A stretch of 64,000 bases of DNA from Streptomyces sp. SCUT-3. Lineage in GTDB: Bacteria > Actinomycetota > Actinomycetes > Streptomycetales > Streptomycetaceae. How positions within the stretch are numbered: the first letter of the stretch is position 1; every line of letters begins with the position of its first letter. The notes below the pieces were generated by a model. That model did not search any database, was not told the DNA's origin, and saw only the letters and a list, made by a program, of their open reading frames with translations. The position numbers and the translations under genes are program-made. The stretch spans positions 372,001 through 436,000 of the forward strand of contig NZ_CP046907.1 in NCBI RefSeq assembly GCF_014083985.1, given 5' to 3'. Below, piece after piece: positions 57,970 to 64,000 of the stretch.

Positions 57970-59076
57970 TCACTCCGTCGACGACCGAGCGTAGTCAGGC
58001 TGCTCCGCGGCACGCAAGGCGTCCACAACGATCTTGTTCGCACGTCGCACCGACACCACGGCCTGCTCCTTCTCCAGACTCTGAACGACCCCTCCCGGGA
58101 TGTTCAACGCCGGTTCCAGGTCCTGCGGATTGCCGATGACCTCGAACCGGTACGGCTCGGACACCGCACGCCCGTCGATCCTCACCCCGGAGTCGAGGTC
58201 GTCGGAGAAGTAGGTGTCCGCCACGACGCGCACGTCGTTGATCTGGATCGCCTCCGCCCCTGCCGCCCGCAGCTCCTGCAGCGTGTTGAGCAGCATATCG
58301 GCCTCGACGGTCCCCGCACGGTCGTTGATCGTCAAAGTGATCCCCGGGCCCTGCGCCGCGACCGTCCCCGCCAGCACGCCGAGCTCCCGGGCCTTCTGCT
58401 CGGTCTGCCTGCGGGCCTCCTCGGCCTGGTCGGAGCTGTTCTCCAGTTCCGTGCGCTGGTCCTCCAGGCGCCGCTCCTCGTCCTCCAGGCGCCGGGCGCG
58501 GTCGTCGACCTCGTCGAGCAGCCGGACCAGGTCCTCCTGGCGGGCGCCGCGCAGCACACTGTCGTCGCTGGTGGACCGGACCTGGATGGCCAGCCCGAGT
58601 CCCAGGACGAACAGCAGCAGGGCGACGATCAGCTGGGCCCTGGTCACCCTGGGCGGCCACAGCGCGGCCTTCAGGCGCTGCCTGCCGGTCACCCCGGACG
58701 GAGCACTCCCACGCCCGGGCCCGCCGGGACCGTCGGGACCGCCAAGGCCGCCGGCCTGCGCCCCGGGCCGGCCGGGGACGGGCCCCGGGCTCGCGGGGGG
58801 CAGCGGCCCCGGACCCCGGCGGGCCTGCGGGCCCGCGGCACCCGGCGGCAGAGCCGCCCGGGGAGCCCGGTGCGCTCCCGCGGGCCCCGGCGCCCGGCCG
58901 GGCTGCCGGGGAGCGGGGCCGCCACCCGGCCCACGTCCGCCCCCCTGCACACGCCCGGCCGCCGGGCCCCGCCCGCCCTGCGGGCCCCTCGGCGGCTCCC
59001 CGGCCCGCCCGGGGCCCTCCTGCGGGACCGCCCGCTCCTGCTCGTTCCTGCCTTCGTCCCTGTCCCGGTCGCCCAT
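57970..59076 (-). CDS. DUF881 family membrane protein
   Basis: 368 residues from the ATG at 59076. About 170 Pro/Gly/Arg-rich cytosolic residues precede one membrane helix (AQLIVALLLFVLGLGLAIQV), a coiled coil (LLDEVDDRARRLEDEERRLEDQRTELEN) and the DUF881 domain (GPGITLTINDRAG, NTLQELRAAGAEAIQINDVRV, DALRAAEQPDYA). Its role is unknown but the DUF881-Sbp-DUF881 trio is conserved near the FHA/FtsR genes and linked to cell division in Streptomyces. Confidence 0.9.
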   Translation of the reverse strand: MGDRDRDEGRNEQERAVPQEGPGRAGEPPRGPQGGRGPAAGRVQGGGRGPGGGPAPRQPGRAPGPAGAHRAPRAALPPGAAGPQARRGPGPLPPASPGPVPGRPGAQAGGLGGPDGPGGPGRGSAPSGVTGRQRLKAALWPPRVTRAQLIVALLLFVLGLGLAIQVRSTSDDSVLRGARQEDLVRLLDEVDDRARRLEDEERRLEDQRTELENSSDQAEEARRQTEQKARELGVLAGTVAAQGPGITLTINDRAGTVEADMLLNTLQELRAAGAEAIQINDVRVVADTYFSDDLDSGVRIDGRAVSEPYRFEVIGNPQDLEPALNIPGGVVQSLEKEQAVVSVRRANKIVVDALRAAEQPDYARSSTE

Positions 59077-59081
59077 CGCCC

Positions 59082-59414
59082 TCACGCCCTGAAGACGTGC
59101 CGGCGGATGGCCGCGGCATTGGAGAAGATCCGGATTCCGAGCACCACGACCACCCCGGTGGACAGCTGCGAGCCCACGCCCAGCTTGTCGCCGAGGAAGA
59201 CGATCAGCGCGGCGACCACGACGTTCGACAGGAAGGACACGACGAAGACCTTGTCGTCGAAGATTCCGTCCAGCATCGCCCGCAGGCCGCCGAAGACCGC
59301 GTCGAGCGCGGCCACCACCGCGATGGGCAGGTACGGCTCCACCACGTCCGGCACCACAGGCCGGACGACGAGCCCCACCACGACTCCCACGACGAGGCCG
59401 AGTACCGCGATCAC
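59082..59414 (-). CDS. sbp: Small basic protein (Sbp, DUF1290)
   Basis: About 110 residues from a GTG at 59414 (gggaagg upstream). Three hydrophobic segments (VIAVLGLVVGVVVGLVVRPVVPDVV, FVVSFLSNVVVAALIVFLGDKLG, LSTGVVVVLGIRIFSNAAAIRRHVF) match the Sbp/DUF1290 family, which is always flanked by two DUF881 genes in Streptomyces and Mycobacterium. It overlaps or abuts both neighbours. Confidence 0.9.
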   Translation of the reverse strand: MIAVLGLVVGVVVGLVVRPVVPDVVEPYLPIAVVAALDAVFGGLRAMLDGIFDDKVFVVSFLSNVVVAALIVFLGDKLGVGSQLSTGVVVVLGIRIFSNAAAIRRHVFRA

Positions 59415-59474
59415 GATGTGCCCTTCCCTGTGTCCCCAGTGTCCCCTGCGTCCCCGGAACCGCCGTCGCCCCGT

Positions 59475-59915
59475 CACCGCCGCCTTTTCCGCCGCCACCG
59501 TCGGGAGCCACCGGTTCGGCGGAGCGCACGTTCAGGCTCGGCGCCGCGGGCAGTTCGAGTTCCGCGCGGGCCGCGGTGCTCACCCGCACTCCGTAGTTCT
59601 CCTCCAGCACGTGCAGGTGCCGCCCGCCCGCGCTGTCCCGGAACCTGTCGGCGAGCCGCTGCCCGTCACCGATCGCGAGCACCTCGTACGGAGCGCCAGC
59701 GGGCGGTTGTCGACCAGTATGGCGTCACCGGCGGCCCTGATCGCCGACAGTGCCGTCAGCCGCTGGCCGTTGATCGCGACCGCCTCCGCCCCGAGGCCCA
59801 CAGCCCGTTGACCACCCGCTGCAGGTCCCGGTCGCGCACCCGGCCGGAGTCGGAGAAGCGCTGCTGCCCCGGGGGCCGTCGTCCCCGCCCCCGGAGCCCC
59901 TGGCGTCGTCGACGA
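59475..59915 (-). CDS. Second DUF881 protein, truncated and frameshifted at the inversion junction
   Basis: Fragments of the DUF881 domain appear in three different frames: VRDRDLQRVVNGLWA, then AINGQRLTALSAIRAAGDAILVDNRPLA, then YEVLAIGDGQRLADRFRDSAGGRHLHVLEENYGVRV. Together they are the C-terminal half of the expected upstream DUF881 partner of Sbp. The N-terminal half is missing because the sequence turns into an inverted copy of dinB at about 59,916. The C-terminal end near 59,475 is uncertain owing to further indels. Confidence 0.75.
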
Positions 59916-60509
59916 ACCCGCTCGGACACCCTGGGCGCCGACGGACGACCGGCGGTGGTCACGGAGACGGCGCAGCGGCTGCTGGAGGGGGTGGACACCA
60001 CCGGAGGGGTGCGGCTGCTGGGGGTGGGGGTGGCGGGCCTGGCGGACTTCACGCAGGAGGACCTGTTCGCGCAGGCCGCGGCGGCCCGGAGCGCCGACGG
60101 CGGCACGGTGCGGACGGTGCGGCCGTTGCGGTCGCGGGGCCCGGCGGCCCCGCGGCGGCTGGGAGCGGAGAACTCCCGGAAGCGGCGGCGGAGCCGGCAG
60201 TGGGAGCGGCGGCGGGTCCGGCGGCGGCTCGGACGGCGGGGGCCCGGGCGCCGGTGCCGCACCGCCGTCCGCCCCCGGCGGCGCGGTCCGCTCCGCGGGC
60301 GGGCGCTGGTGGCCCGGCCGGGACGTGCGGCACGCCCGGCACGGGCACGGCTGGGTGCAGGGCAGCGGCCTGGGCAGGGTGACGGTGCGCTTCGAGGAGC
60401 CGGACTCGCCGCCCGGCCGCGTCAGGACCTTCCGCGACGACGACGCGGAGCTGGAGCCGGCGGACCCGCTGCCCCTGGCCCCGGAGTGCTGCCGCCGCCG
60501 GAGCGGTGA
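59916..60509 (+). pseudogene. Copy of dinB 3' part
   Basis: This is the plus-strand inverted copy of the dinB region from about codon 330 on: VTETAQRLLEGVDTTGGVRLLG, LADFTQEDLFAQAA, and in another frame GHGWVQGSGLGRVTVRFEEP. It lacks the catalytic polymerase domain. Additional one-base losses near 59,934 and 59,948 break the frame beyond those of the first copy. Confidence 0.85.
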
Positions 60510-60526
60510 GCCGGTCCGGCGCGGCC

Positions 60527-60996
60527 TCAGATGTGGTCGCTGCGGGGCGTCTCCGGGCCCGGGGCGGCCTCGGGCCGGGGCGGTTCGGGAGCGGGCGCGC
60601 CCGCTCCGGCCGCCTCCGACCCGGCCGTCCGGGGATTCCCGGCCAGGGTCCCGAAGTCCCGGTCCGGCGCGGAGGGGGGCTCGGCCCCCATGACGTCGAT
60701 GCCGTAGTGGCGGTAGAGCTCCATCTCCTGCTCGGGGGAGAGGTGGCGGCCGACGCCGTAGTCCGGTGCGTCTTGACGAGCGCCTTCTCGAACGGCACCC
60801 GCAGCTCCTCCCGACCAGTTCGCTGGGCTCGAGGGGACCAGGACGTCCCGGCTGAACAGTCCCGTGCGCACGGCGGCCCAGTCGGGCTCGCCGGTGGCGT
60901 CGTCCAGGTAGACCTCGTCGACGACGCCGAGCCTGGCGCCGTTGCGGTCGTACGCCTTGCGCCCGATGAGGCTGCGCGGATCGATGTCCGTCTGCA
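60527..60996 (-). pseudogene. Frameshifted copy of the PRC-barrel gene
   Basis: It is the inverted copy of 52,726-53,199. The start LIGRKAYDRNGARLGVVDEVY is intact, but one-base losses near 60,772 and at two points in 60,807-60,836 scramble the VPLEPSELVGEELRVPFEKAL segment before the frame returns for the C-terminus. Confidence 0.85.
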
Positions 60997-61138
60997 CGGC
61001 TCCTCCACTGATCGCGTGCGGTGTGACGGAACCTACGAAAAGACACTTTCCCTCCCTGTCGACCTGAAAGGGCGGGACGGGGCACGGCTGCGGAGGCATC
61101 CTCGCTGGTAGGCTGCGAATCAGGCTGCTGACCCTGTG

Positions 61139-61345
61139 CGGGAGAGTCCCTCGTCGACCACCGGCGGGGGCGCCGAAGGAGCAAATCCTCCCCGGAATCT
61201 CTCAGGCATCCGTACCGCACGGGCGAGGTCACTCTGGAAAGCAGGGGGGCGTCGGACGCGGTACTGCGGAACCCTTCCTCACCGACGGTGAAAACCGGAC
61301 CGCCCCCGGCGGCCCGGTGAAACTCTCAGGTTGAGATGACAGAGG
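61139..61345 (+). promoter_or_regulatory. Second copy of the tandem glycine riboswitch
   Basis: It is the inverted copy of 52,375-52,585 with both aptamer cores (aaggagcaaatcctcc; accgacggtgaaaac). Relative to the first copy it lacks single C bases near 61,246 and 61,267. It precedes the broken gcvP copy. Confidence 0.85.
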
Positions 61346-61414
61346 GGGAGGCCGTCCGGGCACCCGCGCCGTGGTGCCCCTCGAAGGTCGCGACGACCAG
61401 GAGGCCTTTCGCAG

Positions 61415-64000
<2,586 letters not shown>

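Overview
The window is very GC-rich actinomycete DNA. GTG starts, short overlapping operons, Tat and lipoprotein export signals, and the conserved block gcvP / PRC-barrel / dinB / merR / bifunctional nuclease / ftsR-like / FHA / DUF881 / sbp / DUF881 all point to Streptomyces or a close relative. No tRNA, rRNA, CRISPR array or insertion sequence was seen. Function calls come from reading motifs and remembered family sequences; no database was searched.

Layout. 1-10.5 kb: two SDR reductases, a HipA-like kinase with a DUF3037 partner, a very large uncharacterised protein split by a one-base frameshift, a DUF4132-type protein, a flavodoxin-like reductase and a LysR regulator. 10.9-33.6 kb: after one anti-sigma-like ATP-binding protein comes a coherent collagen-utilisation region. 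It holds two Xaa-Pro aminopeptidases, a GntR regulator, a five-gene oligopeptide ABC importer, a secreted M9 collagenase (HEXXH, PKD, PPC domains), and a complete trans-4-hydroxyproline pathway: two proline-racemase-family epimerases, an OCD-type reductase, a DapA-type deaminase, a three-subunit D-hydroxyproline dehydrogenase and a 2-oxoglutarate-semialdehyde dehydrogenase. Together these would take extracellular collagen to peptides, then amino acids, then 2-oxoglutarate. Five intergenic regions of this block share a GTGACAT-like word, suggesting one regulon, perhaps under the linked GntR protein.

33.9-49.4 kb: a ROK protein, a secreted cutinase closely resembling PET-hydrolysing polyester hydrolases, a Rieske lipoprotein, LysR and MocR regulators, three EamA-type exporters, FMN oxidases of the pyridoxamine-phosphate-oxidase fold, a PhzF-like protein, a CPBP protease, a glutamate-cysteine-ligase-like enzyme and small actinobacterial proteins. 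49.4-59.9 kb: gcvP behind a tandem glycine riboswitch, then the conserved dinB-to-DUF881 block.

59,916-64,000 is an inverted second copy of 49,708-53,815 (dinB 3' part, PRC-barrel gene, riboswitch, gcvP) carrying roughly 20-30 small indels, mostly single-base losses. Frame-breaking losses already appear in the unique DNA just before the junction. This looks like an unpolished fold-back read rather than a genuine duplication. Isolated one-base frameshifts in otherwise intact genes (GntR, the first transporter ATPase, dinB, the FHA gene, DUF3037, the giant protein) suggest residual indel errors elsewhere too.
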